Shown: positions 10,411 to 21,000 of the stretch, one piece after another | Layout of the letters: every line of letters begins with the position of its first letter | Numbering within the stretch: the stretch's first letter is position 1 | Origin: Folioceros fuciformis | Taxonomy: Eukaryota; Anthocerotophyta; Anthocerotopsida; Anthocerotales | Reading direction: 5' to 3' | Assembly (NCBI GenBank): GCA_049999805.1 | Contig: JBNGIO010006294.1 | Span: 65,711-124,107 of the forward strand | Length of the DNA: 58,397 bases | The notes under the pieces: generated by a model | The model's input: only the letters and a program-made list of their open reading frames with translations | The model's database searches: none | Told to the model about the DNA's origin: nothing | Translations under genes and position numbers: made by a program

Positions 10411-11481
10411 ATGACTGTTGAGGCGACCAAGGAGAACAGCGGCCAAAATGAGGGAGTCAAGCTGCTGCTCACCTTGGTCATTGTCGAGCAGGACGGCAGG
10501 TTGCTGCTCGGCATGAAGAAACGAGGGTAACGCGATTTCGCCATGCTGCTTGTCTGCTCCCATGCTCCAAACACGTCAGTTGGGACGAGGGAGGCTGACG
10601 GTGCCTCCGCCTGTTGGCAAGATTTGGTGAGGGCTTCTACAATGGGTTCGGTGGCAAGGTGGAAGCGGGGGAAACGATTGAGGAGGCAGCGGCAAGGGAG
10701 GTGCGGATCTGGAGCTGTTCGTTTTCGTTGCCTGTCTCCTGACTTGTTTTGTGCTCTTCAAACTTTTTTCTGGAACGGGGCTTTGTTGGCAGCTCGAGGA
10801 GGAAGCTGGGATTGCTGCCGTTGAGATGGTTAAAAGAGGCATTCTGACCTTTCACTTCGATGATAAGCCTGTCCCTTGGGAGGTAATGCTCTTCTCTTGA
10901 TCGTGTCATGATATGGGTATGGCAACTCTCTTTGTTGTCACTCTAGGTCGTGACGCTTCCGCGCCTGTCTCTGCAGGTGCATGTGTTCCATGTGCGGGAG
11001 TTTACTGGTGAACCCTGCGAGACAGAGGAGATGTCTCCCATCTGGTTTTCCTTGGCAGATATTCCTTACGGTGCGTTGATGTACACGTTTGTGCTGGAAC
11101 CACCCAAATGTATCACTGCTCAGACAATCTGTCTCACCGGGTGGGTATGTTTTATCTGTGGATCCAGATAAAATGTGGAAGGATGACGTTATTTGGTACC
11201 CGCCGTTTCTGAAAGGTGAGCACTTTGTTCCTCCTCGTTGTACTCTTACGGAATTGAGGTGGCCACGTTATTGTCTTCCCAACCTGAGGTTTGTTCACTT
11301 TACAGGTCACTCCTTCCGCGGAGAATTTTTTTTCCAGTCTCGTGATTTGATTTCCCACTCTCTGCAAATCGTACCTGTTCTGTAACACGGCGATGCCTCT
11401 CTTTTCATTTAGGGACATTTCCCTGCTTTCAAAGTAGAAGCCCAGCAGAACAATGGCGGTCAGGTTGTACTCTGTGCTTAG
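10411..11481 (+). CDS. NUDT1: Nudix hydrolase, MTH1/NUDT1-like (8-oxo-dGTPase type)
   Basis: Cleaves oxidised purine nucleoside triphosphates to monophosphates, cleaning the nucleotide pool. Exons: 10411-10526, 10622-10700, 10793-10882, 10977-11070, 11168-11215, and a last exon from 11413. The Nudix box is complete and spans exons 2-3: GKVEAGETIEEAAARE joined to LEEEAGI, fitting Gx5Ex7REUxEExGU. Upstream is MKKRGFGEGFYNGFGG and downstream VHVFHVREFTGEPCETEEM, then DKMWKDDVIWYPPFLK, all in MTH1 order. The start MTVEATKENSG at 10411 is preferred. The first five exons are in phase. The last exon reads sensibly (HFPAFKVEAQ, stop TAG 11479-11481) only in a frame one base off from the exon 5 donor, so there is an indel, a sequence error or an altered C-terminus here. 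Confidence 0.85.
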
Positions 11482-14400
11482 CAGATCTGCGACAAACTAA
11501 TCTTCACTCCTGGTGCTCTGGGAACAACAATTAAATTAATCAATTTCTCTGTCCTCGAGAGACTAAATGATCGTTTCCTGCCGAATCTGGAGAAGACAGT
11601 ATGAAAGGTCCTACCTAAAGTAAGGACAAAGCCCAATTTTATGATGATCAAAAACTCAATTTCATGACTTTGGACACGCATTCTAGTCACTCCGACTCGG
11701 TTCCACGAAAGGATAACCCACTGCATCAAACCATGTTAATTGTGATATGGACCCGGAGGATAGATTCCGTGACCTAAAGGTACAAGCAACCCTTTGGGCA
11801 TCTCGGCTGCGAGAGCGGACACGCGGTCCCCACTTTAGCCGGTCGAACCACGGACTACAAGTTGATGGCAGACTCGAGCCCGCTTTCCGGGTCAAGCGTG
11901 AGATAATAGGAGTATATTATAGACATATACTTAGTTGCCATTGCTAGGTTTCCTTTGAAAGGTGGGGCAACTATCCCAAGGGACTTGTGGGACCTTCCTC
12001 CCTAGGAAGAGGCAATCAACCTTCCGCGGATTTATGACAGGCATTAGGTTTATACGCACATGGGTTTGGTAGAGATATGTTTAAGTAGTTGCAATTGACA
12101 GGAGACTAGTCCATTAACTGTTAGGAATGTGAGGACATACCCATAAGGTTAAACACTTCACAACATCTGGACGACATTTGGTCTTCCTCACAGTGAGGAG
12201 GGAGGATCTGCAAACAAAAGCCAAGAAGGGAAGTGAAGGAGGGTGGAGCTGTCCTATCAAACAGAAGCCAAGGGAAGCGGGCCACAACCTTAGATGTCGG
12301 TGGAGGCTTTGATACTGATGATAGGAGGAGGTGGATGCCAAGATCATGAATGGATGGAGGACAAATAATTTGGTAGACCCTAAATGAAAGCTCTTAACTA
12401 GGATAGTGTTAGGTTTGTGTTGCCAAAGTACAACATACTTCATCAATACTTTCTTCCACTTCCAACAAAAGCTAAGACAAGGTGCTCGACCAAATTGTGG
12501 GGCAATCACTTTGGCTATCTATGAGCATCACAAGAACAAGCTCTAACTAAGTGGATAGTGATGGAGCTAAACACATCCACATCAACACCTATCTTGTACA
12601 TTTGTGGGGTGCTCACGAGGTACTATCGGAGGAGGAGTTGGAGAAGTCCCACCAAGTGTTTGAAGAAGTGCCACTAAATGATGGGACAAGAGTGTTCTTG
12701 CAAAAGTACAAGGCCAAGAAGGGGAGCAAGAGTGCCACCTTCTTGTAGAGTGAGGGGGTGGGTGGGGGGTGTCCATTAAGCAAACGACTTTGGGATGGAA
12801 GGACCCATTGGGACAACAATGGAGGCAAGGATGCCAAAGAAGGAGACAACAGCCTGCTATATGGATAAGGGGAAGAGCATATGGCTAGAGGTAGCAAAAG
12901 ATGAGGGAGTAGCACCAATAGAAGTTCAAGGGCCTTGTGTCGTGCAAGGTGATCGTTGAACTGCTTAGTGTTATTAGTCTCCAAGACTGTTGGAGACTTG
13001 CGTTGACGTAACTAGAGCCTAGTAGCTTAGAGCACGTTAAGCAATTGGGTTTAAGGGAGCATTTTAAGTAGTTTTGCTTACATAGTTATTACGAACTGTT
13101 ATTAGCCTAAGCAGCAATTATAACCGTGATATGCATTGCTATAAATACGTTTCGTTATCAATACAATTTATCCTTTTGCCAAATCCTGCTTCCATTACAA
13201 ACACTAGAAATGTAGTGAGTATGGTGAGAGCCAACACTGTCCAATATATATGAGTAATCATATCTAAGACAAACATTAGAGTCAAAATAATATGTCCATG
13301 CATAGGTGTAAACTCTTGCCTTTGCTTCACTATCACTTGTATGATAGTTAGGACAAAGGGTGTTTCTGAGATGCAATGACTAAGCCCATCTCCAAGGCAT
13401 GTCACAAAATGCAAGGTCTCCTAGTTGTTACTTCCATGACACTTGTCCAAGGTCATATGTAAGGAATGAGGCACCCATCTAGAGAAAAGGAGGGAGCTCA
13501 AGCTCTCAACAAGGAGGACATGACCACTTGCACGTTAAGAAAGACCTATTGACATTATAGTCTATATTGAAACACTTTTGTTGACCAATTTGAGAGACTC
13601 CCCTCCAGCTATAGTTAGGCAACACCGTTTGTCCTACTAGCTTACAATGTAAATTGTAAGCTAGTATTGAGAGTGTATAGCATGTCATGCCATACACTCT
13701 CAAATCACACCTCCTTTTGCCATTACAATGACCTCAGGTATTCACTGCATTGCAAACGCCATACAATCCTCCTCCGAATTTGATTGCTAGCCAACACCTA
13801 TCCTTCTCTACATTAAACTCCAACACCACTTACTCCTAATACTGTCCTACTAACTCCCCCACCTAGCAAGAGCTTCCTAGTAGGTACTATCCTAGAGACT
13901 CCCCCTCTGGAGGAAGCCTCCTAACAAGTTGACACTAAGAGAAAAAGAAGGAGACTCACTCATTCTAAACACTACACCCTAACATCCTACCCTACCACCA
14001 GGGTGTCATAACATCCTATCACCAGGGTGTCATTTTGACTCCATTTCGAGCTCCGTGTCGATCCCCAGTGGAGTAAAAGAAACCTAGGACCAAAGGTTTC
14101 CGGTCTTCAACCTTGGTCTCCTTTTCTTTTCTCGAGATATAAGGTTCAAAAAAGGTTTGGTTTACAATTAGTAGAATATCTAGTGGTATATCCAAGGATT
14201 TATCACTATTATGGATACGAGGACCCATCTTATAATTGGTATTGTCATAAAGTCACTTACCTCATGAGAGGCTCTTCTCTTTTAGTTCCCCAAGCGCCGA
14301 GGGCTACCCGCCTTTGTTCGTGGCACATAAACTCCCTCTTTTAGCGTGTCTTTTAAGGCCATGATCATGTTGTGCTCACTTGGCTACCTGATCACTTCAC

Positions 14401-14494
14401 CTACATATCCACTGTACATGAAGGCCACGAGGAGAGTTGCGCGCAGGTGAAAAATCTGTATCAAAGGTGACATGGTGCCATTACCCCTGATTCC
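11482..14494. other. 3-kb gene-free stretch, likely old transposon debris
   Basis: AT-rich relative to the flanking genes, with only short ORFs lacking known domains (for example 65 codons at 12551-12748). A possible solo-LTR-like segment lies near 12989-13190. Nothing else is supported. Confidence 0.5.
12989..13190 (+). repeat. possible LTR remnant
   Basis: Begins TGTTGGAGAC, a common start of plant copia LTRs, and contains a promoter-like TATAAATAC at about 13140, followed by an AT-rich stretch. No second copy, primer site or target duplication was found in the window, so this is only a candidate. Confidence 0.25.
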
Positions 14495-16449
14495 TCATGT
14501 CGGTAAATCGAGTAGCCTGTCTAAGTCAGGAGTAACAATCACGCGCTGTTGTACATCCCCTATAAAGCAGCAAGTATTTGATTGGGTATTCACTGCAGCA
14601 AGTTCCTGAGAGAACACGCACTCAGCACCGGGAGAGGCCTGCATGCACAATCCAGCCAAAGTTATACGAAGAACTAAAAGAACATGACACGCAGCGAGGG
14701 CACCCTCATCAATCTCACATCCAGTATAACGTCGCCAATCTTCAACTTCACTGCTCCACTCTTGTACACAAGTAGCTTCCCCATCAAGCCCTCAGGCATT
14801 TTGTCCAACGTAGTGTAGAGGCTGGAGCTGCCGCTGGTAGAACCCTCCGCCTCGACAAAAGGTAATGATGATGGGATCTGGAAGAAAATAAGTCTATCCT
14901 CCTCATGTCTGGTCTGCATGTAAAACGCAAAGGCCGCTGAGCAAAGCAGAAAACGCTGAAGAACGTTTTGCAGTCAAGCACATTGGGAGATGAACAGAAG
15001 TCGCACCAAGAGAGACAGCTCGCTTGCAGGATTCACAACATCCTCCTCAAGGTCCATGGCTGAAGCTTCACCAAACTCCTGCGCATCCAGATCCTCTGAA
15101 GAGAGAATTTAGGGTTAGAAAAAAACTATCAGTTCAGGGCCCTATGATTGCAAGACTGTCTACGGATCATAATTTTGCTTGAAATTGGATACCTATTCTG
15201 CCTGAGAATGGTTCTCGTAGAGGAAGAACTGTTGGATAGTACTCAGAGTAATTCTGAAGGAAGACAGAGAGATTCTTAGATATGTGCTACAGCATCAGGG
15301 AACGCACTTTCCTGGAGACTTGCATAGTGTGCAAAGTACCAGAGAATCATCAAAGGGTCTCTTTTTTGGAATGTCCGGTTTCTCGTCCGAGAACTGAAAC
15401 CCTGCAAGGACACATTTGAAGAGACAGCACTCAGCAACAGACAGTTTCATCAATAACTTGCTAAGGAATAAAAACATTGAGCAACTATACCTTCTCGTTN
15501 NNNNNNNNNNNNNNNNNNNNNNNNNNNNNNNNNNNNNNNNNNNNNNNNNNNNNNNNNNNNNNNNNNNNNNNNNNNNNNNNNNNNNNNNNNNNNNNNNNNA
15601 ATCCCTTCCTTGTTTGACCAGCAGCAGGTCTAGCAGTGGTGCTTGTGCCATAGCCAAAAGCAACTCGGGCTGGCACCCCACCTATTGGTAGCGGAACACA
15701 ACCACACCACATCCTGCAGCTGGTGAGGCCCATGACTTTCGTGCACGAAACAGCTAGGGCACAAATCAAGCGCACAAATCAAGCGCATAACGCAACAATA
15801 TCTTACCCTTCTGATCCCGCCTCCCTCTTGGATCAAGCGCACTCTCCTGCAAACCCACAAGGTGCTGCTCAATAAAGGGAACTTTTCTGAGAAAGAGCAA
15901 ACGACTACTAAACTTCAAACTACAATAAGAAAAGACCTTTATGAGCTTCTGCAAATCAGCTGATAGCTCCGCATCACCAGCTCCAGACTCTCTGCAAAGA
16001 TAGCCTACTCGTGTCACCAAAGGCTCGGGGAGTCCTCTATTATTTCCTCCAGGAGGCTTGCACTACAAAAATCCCCTTAAAAAACTGCTCTCCCAACCCT
16101 ACAGCAAACCCATACACTGCAATCTATTCCAAATCCAAAGCCAGAAAGCACTACTCACTTCTTAACATCCGCAAGCTTCTTCAGCCTTCGAGCAGGGACC
16201 TTCGGCTCAAATTTCGTCTGTCAACACACCACAAGTCGGACATGAGAAACATGAACACCTTGACCCAGCCCCAAGCACAAGCTATCAAATCACCAAAACA
16301 AGCGAAGACAACTTCAAATTGCAACCGAGCTGGCCTTCCAGAGAATCAGAGGGCCATACCTTGCGCACACCTCCAGTCGTGAAGCCTGCAGGAGGCCTTG
16401 GTGCCAAACCGGACTTGTCCCCGTCCCCGCCTCTCGACGCTTCGGCCAT
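14495..16449 (-). CDS. RPC4: DNA-directed RNA polymerase III subunit RPC4 (POLR3D), interrupted by a scaffold gap
   Basis: Subunit of the RPC4-RPC5 subcomplex of nuclear RNA polymerase III, acting in initiation and termination of tRNA and 5S rRNA transcription. Exons read 16360-16449, 16159-16217, 15937-15991, 15807-15846, 15681 down into the gap, then 15340-15401, 15193-15253, 15007-15095, 14719-14913 and 14495-14638; all visible phases agree. Diagnostic features in order: basic TKFEPKVPARR, AELSADLQKLIK, VARVAFGYG, YYPTVLPLREPFSG, FGEAS, RLIFFQIPSSLPF, MPEGLMGKLLVYKSGAVKLK, and the C-terminal IVTPDLDRLL. The N gap (15500-15599) hides about one or two exons. It is read away from the RPI gene at 17166. 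Confidence 0.92.
15500..15599. other. assembly gap (100 N) inside RPC4
   Basis: A run of exactly 100 N, the conventional filler for a gap of unknown size. It interrupts an RPC4 exon whose left side ends shortly after VAFGYG. Confidence 0.99.
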
Positions 16450-17165
16450 CGTCGCAATACCAGGAAAAGCTTAACGAGAATGGCGCAGCCTTACTCCATG
16501 GCTGTTAACAGGGATCAGCTGTTATGTTAGTAGGGTTCGTTTCTTCTTGTGAATTGGCCATCTTCAGGTAGGTGTCCTGCAAATATAGGCTGTCTACCTG
16601 ATGACGCATCTGAAGTAGATTACATACTCGATACTTTCCAAAACGGACAACATCGGGTGCCTGAGGCTCGGAGTCGGCGGCGGAAGCTGAGCGCAATCGG
16701 GGCGGGTGCGGTAAGTCCTGGGAAACTGCGGATTGCTTTACTGAATTGCTGAATTCTGCTTCCATCCTGCACAGTCAGCTCGCTGGCTCTGCGGTGCCTG
16801 TGCCGAGAACATACTTCAGCTCCAGCTGGACACCGCAGATTATAGAATCAGAGTAACAGAATTCTGACAGTTTTGCAAATTTCCATCTTTGTCGTGGATC
16901 GTCGTGAATCCCTGCTTTTGTAGACTGGCTGCGGTTTGGGTCCTTGTCAGTCGAGAGGAGGGTTTGATTGTGGTTGAAGGAGTTTATTGCTAAGGCAGGT
17001 TGGAATTGGTGTTGTCACAATCTGGATTTTGCGATTCCTGTTGCTTGAGAAGGTTGCATCCGTCTTCTGAGTTGTGGAGCTAGTGGAGAGTGGAATCTCC
17101 AGCTTTGTTGTTACGCCTCGTGTGGTCGCTCAGGGCGAGGAAGGAGTGTGGCCGAGCTCTCCGCC
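16450..17165. promoter_or_regulatory. shared upstream region of RPC4 and RPI
   Basis: A 716-bp region between two divergent start codons. No clear TATA box is seen near either ATG; the rest is presumably both 5' UTRs and promoters. Confidence 0.4.
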
Positions 17166-18983
17166 ATGGCGTCTGCAGTTCTGGAGAAGTCCATGGCTGC
17201 CGCCGCCTCCCTGGCAGCTGGTCATCAGGGTGGTGCGGCTCGTGAGGAGTTAGGCTGGACGAGCGTGTCCTTCGGTGGGATGAAGCTGGGAAGGAGAGTG
17301 TGCACTGGAGGGTACTGCTGGAGTCGGGAAACGCAGCGATTGGTTGTCAGGGCTGGGGAGCAGAAATCTGCTTTGAATCCAGGTTTGCTGGCATGCCAGG
17401 TTCACGGTGGCGGTGAATGGAGCTCCTGTTTGCAGATGTATCGGCTGGGGAGATGGATTGACATGATGGGCATGACGGTGCAGATTTGCAGGATAACCTT
17501 AAGCGTGCTGTTGCCAAAAAGGCAGTGGAGCTGGTGAAACCTGGCATGATTGTTGGACTGGGAACTGGGAGTACATCGTCCATGGCCATAGAAGAGTTGG
17601 GTAAGCTTATTACACAAGGAAAGGTGAGGGTGCTCTTCGAAAGAGCCTTGCGGGTACTGAGTACCTGGATGCTTTCACCGTCCTGTTTGGAGTGTCGTAC
17701 GTGCAATAAACTGGTGTGGTTCGGTGTCCGCAGTTGAAAGACGTTGTTGGTGTTGGGACGAGTTACCAGTCACGTGTGCTGGCACGCCAGTTTGGTGTGA
17801 AAACTGTAAGCGTCTGGGTGGGGTACTCTCTTTACCGGAGCTTGATCTATTGCTTGCAACGCTGACATGAACGGAGTTTCCTTTATCTCAGGTGGATTTG
17901 AACGATGTTAACAGGATCGATATTGCATTCGATGGAGCAGATGAGGTTGACCCATCCATGAACCTGATCAAGGTGTTCATTCAACGCTCCTCAAATTCTT
18001 GTATGGTGACCGGGATCTGCAATGCAGTGGCATCTTATCCAAATTGACTTCAATCTCTCTGGTTTGTGGTCGCAGGGCGGTGGCGCAGCACACACGTTGG
18101 AGAAGGTAGACAGTGTGAATGGGGTTTTCCAAAGACGTCACACCCCTTGCGGGAATCACAGTGAGGGTCGACCTAGGGGTCTGGGCCATCAGCCTGATAC
18201 CTTGTGCCTTGCAGGTTGTGGACACCATGGCAGAGAAGACTGTGATCTTGGTGGACCAATCAAAAGTCGTCTCTGAACTGGGGCTGACCTTTCCTGTGCC
18301 GGTCAGATGCTGCGAAACCTTGCATGCTGTTTCCTGTTCCTTGATTCTCATCTGACATGATAGCAGTTTGTTTTGGGAATCAGGTGGAGGTTCTTCCACC
18401 AGCAATCTCACCTGTCCTTCGGTCTCTAGTTGGTCTTGGTGGAGGTAAGGCACGCGAAACTAATATTCCACGTGACCCAGATTTCAGGTCTGCAGGCAGT
18501 GAGATGACGAGTCGGGCTGGTTGGCAGTGCCCGAGATCAGAAGTGCACTGAGGAAGGACGGCCCTGTCATCACCGACCTGGGCAACATGATCGTGGATGT
18601 TAGGTGTGTGCTTTCGAGGGATTTTCTGAAAAAGAGTGTGGAGACAAAACGGTTTCCCCAATGCATCCTCTGCTGATTGCAGGTTTCCGGAGGGAATAAA
18701 AAATCCAGGCGCTTTGGAACGGGCCATCAACATGATCCCAGGAGTGGTGGAAAACGGTACAAACCTATCCTCATTTCTCCCGCCATTTCCTCGTAGGTGA
18801 ATCTCTGGAAGAGCTGAGCTGAATTTCACAAACCTGGAGGCACTCCCCCCTGTTCCCGCAGGTCTCTTCATCGACATTGTGAAAGTCGTGCTCGTCTCCA
18901 CGCATGATGGAGATGAAATAGCAATTGTGGAGCTGGCAGACTTCGTGAAGAGCCTGAAGGGTGCCAAGGAATCTGTTGCCTGA
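17166..18983 (+). CDS. RPI: ribose-5-phosphate isomerase A, plastid-type (ten exons)
   Basis: Interconverts ribose 5-phosphate and ribulose 5-phosphate in the pentose phosphate and Calvin cycles. Exons: 17166-17382, 17484-17623, 17734-17805, 17892-17972, 18076-18105, 18215-18301, 18384-18444, 18528-18603, 18683-18756, 18862-18983. They total 960 bp with every phase consistent, giving 319 residues. Residues 1-70 look like a chloroplast transit peptide (Ala, Ser, Gly and Arg rich). Then come GLGTGST (97-103, phosphate binding), DGADEVDP (157-164, catalytic aspartates) and KGGGAAHTLEK, where the Lys of KGGG and the Glu of LEK match active-site residues of the E. coli enzyme; the canonical Arg before Glu is Leu here. 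Later blocks VITDLGNMIVD and IPGVVENGLF close the fold. All introns are 79-110 bp. Confidence 0.95.
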
Positions 18984-19721
18984 ATCTAGAGCGCGGTCAA
19001 GCATGAATCCACTCAAGGAATGATGCTGAAGGCACAGTGCCTGCGGCGTGGATGTTGTGTGGCACAGTTTTGCAGATTTTCCCAAGGCCAAGGCCAGAAG
19101 AGAGCATTTGTGATAAGTCGAGGCATCATAATCTGTACTAGAGGCTGCATTTGGACCGCTTCTTGGATGAAAGCGCCTTCCTTAAGTATTTATAGTTTGT
19201 TAATCCGATGCCGTTGCCGGAATCATGATAAGCTAATGTGCTTGCCGCTCAACCTCACCTTCTTGGTGTTTACCTCGTGTTCATTGTTTTCGGGGGAACC
19301 CCAAGCCGAAGCCCAATCATTGAAGCCAAGAAGCTGCAATGGGCCCCATAGGCAGTATCAAACTCGTTTGTGTAGAATGTTCACCAATGGAAACGCACAC
19401 CCCAAGTCGTAAAACCGCATCCAACGGCGACATGCGAAGCCTCTACGAGTCTGACAAACGTAGCCAGAAATGAATGTCGATTGCGGCGCATTGAAGAGCC
19501 TGGCTTAGCCTTGCGGATATACATATTTGCCTGCCGAAGCTTTTAGCCTGCCATTCCCTTCGCTTCCTCTCGTCCTCTCTTCTCTTCTTGTGCTCTCCTC
19601 CACGACGTGTTCTCGGCGTGTGCTGCGGATTCGAGTCAACTCTCGCTCGCCTTCGTTGCTCACGAGTCAGGAGCGCCTCTCCAGTTGTTGAAGCAAGTTC
19701 TGTGATTAGCTCATATCCGAG
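18984..19721. other. intergenic; nothing recognised
   Basis: Holds the RPI 3' region and the upstream region of the zinc-ribbon gene. A pyrimidine-rich tract (19555-19610) lies just upstream of the latter and may be its promoter or 5' UTR. Confidence 0.5.
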
Positions 19722-20127
19722 ATGAAGAAGCTGGCGAGAGCCAAGGCCAAAGACCGGCAGGCCACCAGCTCCGCCACCGGCAGCATGCAAGACCACGACT
19801 CTCACGACGACGATTCCTCCACCTCGGTCCCGGTGCGCTTCCTCTCTCTCTCCCTCGCTTTCTTGAATGCCGTCAATTCCAAGCGTCGTCTGGTTCCGTC
19901 ATCGCTCTGTGGCCAGGCGTCTCACCTCTGCTGGCTCTCCGGTTGCTGTGCAGCAGATGAGGACCTGCGGGCCGCACAATGCCAACCCGCACCTGGTGCA
20001 CTATTCCGACAGAAGCGAGCTCCGTCGCATATGCGTGGTCTGCAGTAAGCGGCAACACTTCTATTGTCCTTCTTGCAACAGCTTCATGTGCCTCGGCCCC
20101 TGCTTCGTGAAGCATCACTCTGGTTGA
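19722..20127 (+). CDS. 94-residue protein with a piggyBac-type C-terminal zinc ribbon
   Basis: Two exons, 19722-19832 and 19954-20127, join in phase 0 across a 121-bp GT-AG intron and stop at TGA 20125-20127. Exon 1 encodes a basic start (MKKLARAKAKDRQ) and a Ser/Asp-rich linker. Exon 2 encodes CVVCSKRQHFYCPSC followed by NSFMCLGPCFVKHH: a CxxC, CxxC, CxxxC, H array. That spacing, with the final C-F-x-K-x-H, is the pattern of the zinc-binding domain found at the C-terminus of piggyBac transposases. No DDE catalytic domain lies nearby, so this looks like a domain captured into a host mini-gene or the last remnant of a transposon (inference). Such domains can bind DNA; the function here is unknown. 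An alternative acceptor three bases downstream would drop one Gln. Confidence 0.6.
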
Positions 20128-20598
20128 TCCACTAGCGGGCTTCCTACCATCTCCAATTCCTCTTTCCCTCTTCCAGTCGCACCGGAGCGCTCTCCGCCTC
20201 CATTGCGTGTTCTTGCGTCACCGACACACACTGCCGATCGGCTTGGGAGGAATTTCGGAAGCTAGCGCACTCAACCTGGCGCTGTGTTTTTGTCGCCGCT
20301 GGAATTATCCATGCAGCAAATGCCCGACCATGATCTTGGCCGGGGCAGGTGATCTTCCATGGAGAGAGCATTGTGTTAAATCTGCTTGTCGAGTGCAGTC
20401 GCTGCCTCCAGACACACTCGCTGTGCTGGATCGTAGTCGGATTCCCGAGGAAATTCCAAATGTAAGACACAATTTTGGTTTGGTCGAGCAGAATCTCCAG
20501 ATTTAGTCGGTCTACCAGCGTTTGCCTGCATGTACATACTTAATCCAGGGCCTTTTCTACAAGTCCCTCTCCTGTGAGTGAAATCGAGAAGAGTTGTG
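20128..20598. other. downstream of zinc-ribbon gene; no gene recognised
   Basis: Possible further exons or 3' UTR. A plus-strand ORF (20207-20506) has several Cys pairs (PCSKCP) but no recognisable domain and no confirmed splice link. Confidence 0.35.
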
Positions 20599-21000
20599 TT
20601 CCATTGCCACTTCCGATTCTTGCTATCCTGCAGTTCATTCTGGTTTGCACACACACATCTGCTCATTCCGTTCAATTGCCATTTCCAATTCTTGCAGTAT
20701 CCGGCAGTTCATTCTGATTCGCACACACATCGGCTCAGTCCTGATCTTGAAGGCAAACACTATACTATGACACTCTTTCCTCCTCTTCGCAGAAAGCGCG
20801 CTCGAGCGGTCTTGCAGGGTTCAATCTTCGGACGTCGAGTCTTTGAGAAGGATTGTGTTCGATTGCCACTTCCAATTCCTGCAGTATCCCGCAGTTCATT
20901 CTGATTCGCTCTCGCAACTGCACATATCCTGATTCTGTAAGACAAATGCCGTACCATACCGCTCTTCCCTCCGCTCCGCAGAGAGCGATCTGACAAGCTC
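20599..21000 (+). repeat. imperfect duplications, about 188-bp period
   Basis: A core of about 55 bp (attgccacttccaattc and following) occurs at 20599, 20671 and 20858. The last two copies belong to a longer unit of about 188 bp, since a second module ending cgcagagagcg or cgcagaaagcg recurs 189 bp apart (20791 and 20980). The copy at 20858 also shares left flank with the copy at 20599, so duplication happened in more than one step. Confidence 0.75.

Noticed and set aside
12551-12748. 65-codon ORF with a regular Glu/Lys-rich composition
   Set aside because: Too short and without homology; the surrounding frame is closed.
13000-14300. Searched for a coding gene or complete transposon
   Set aside because: Only short ORFs and no paired terminal repeats; reported as unassigned debris.
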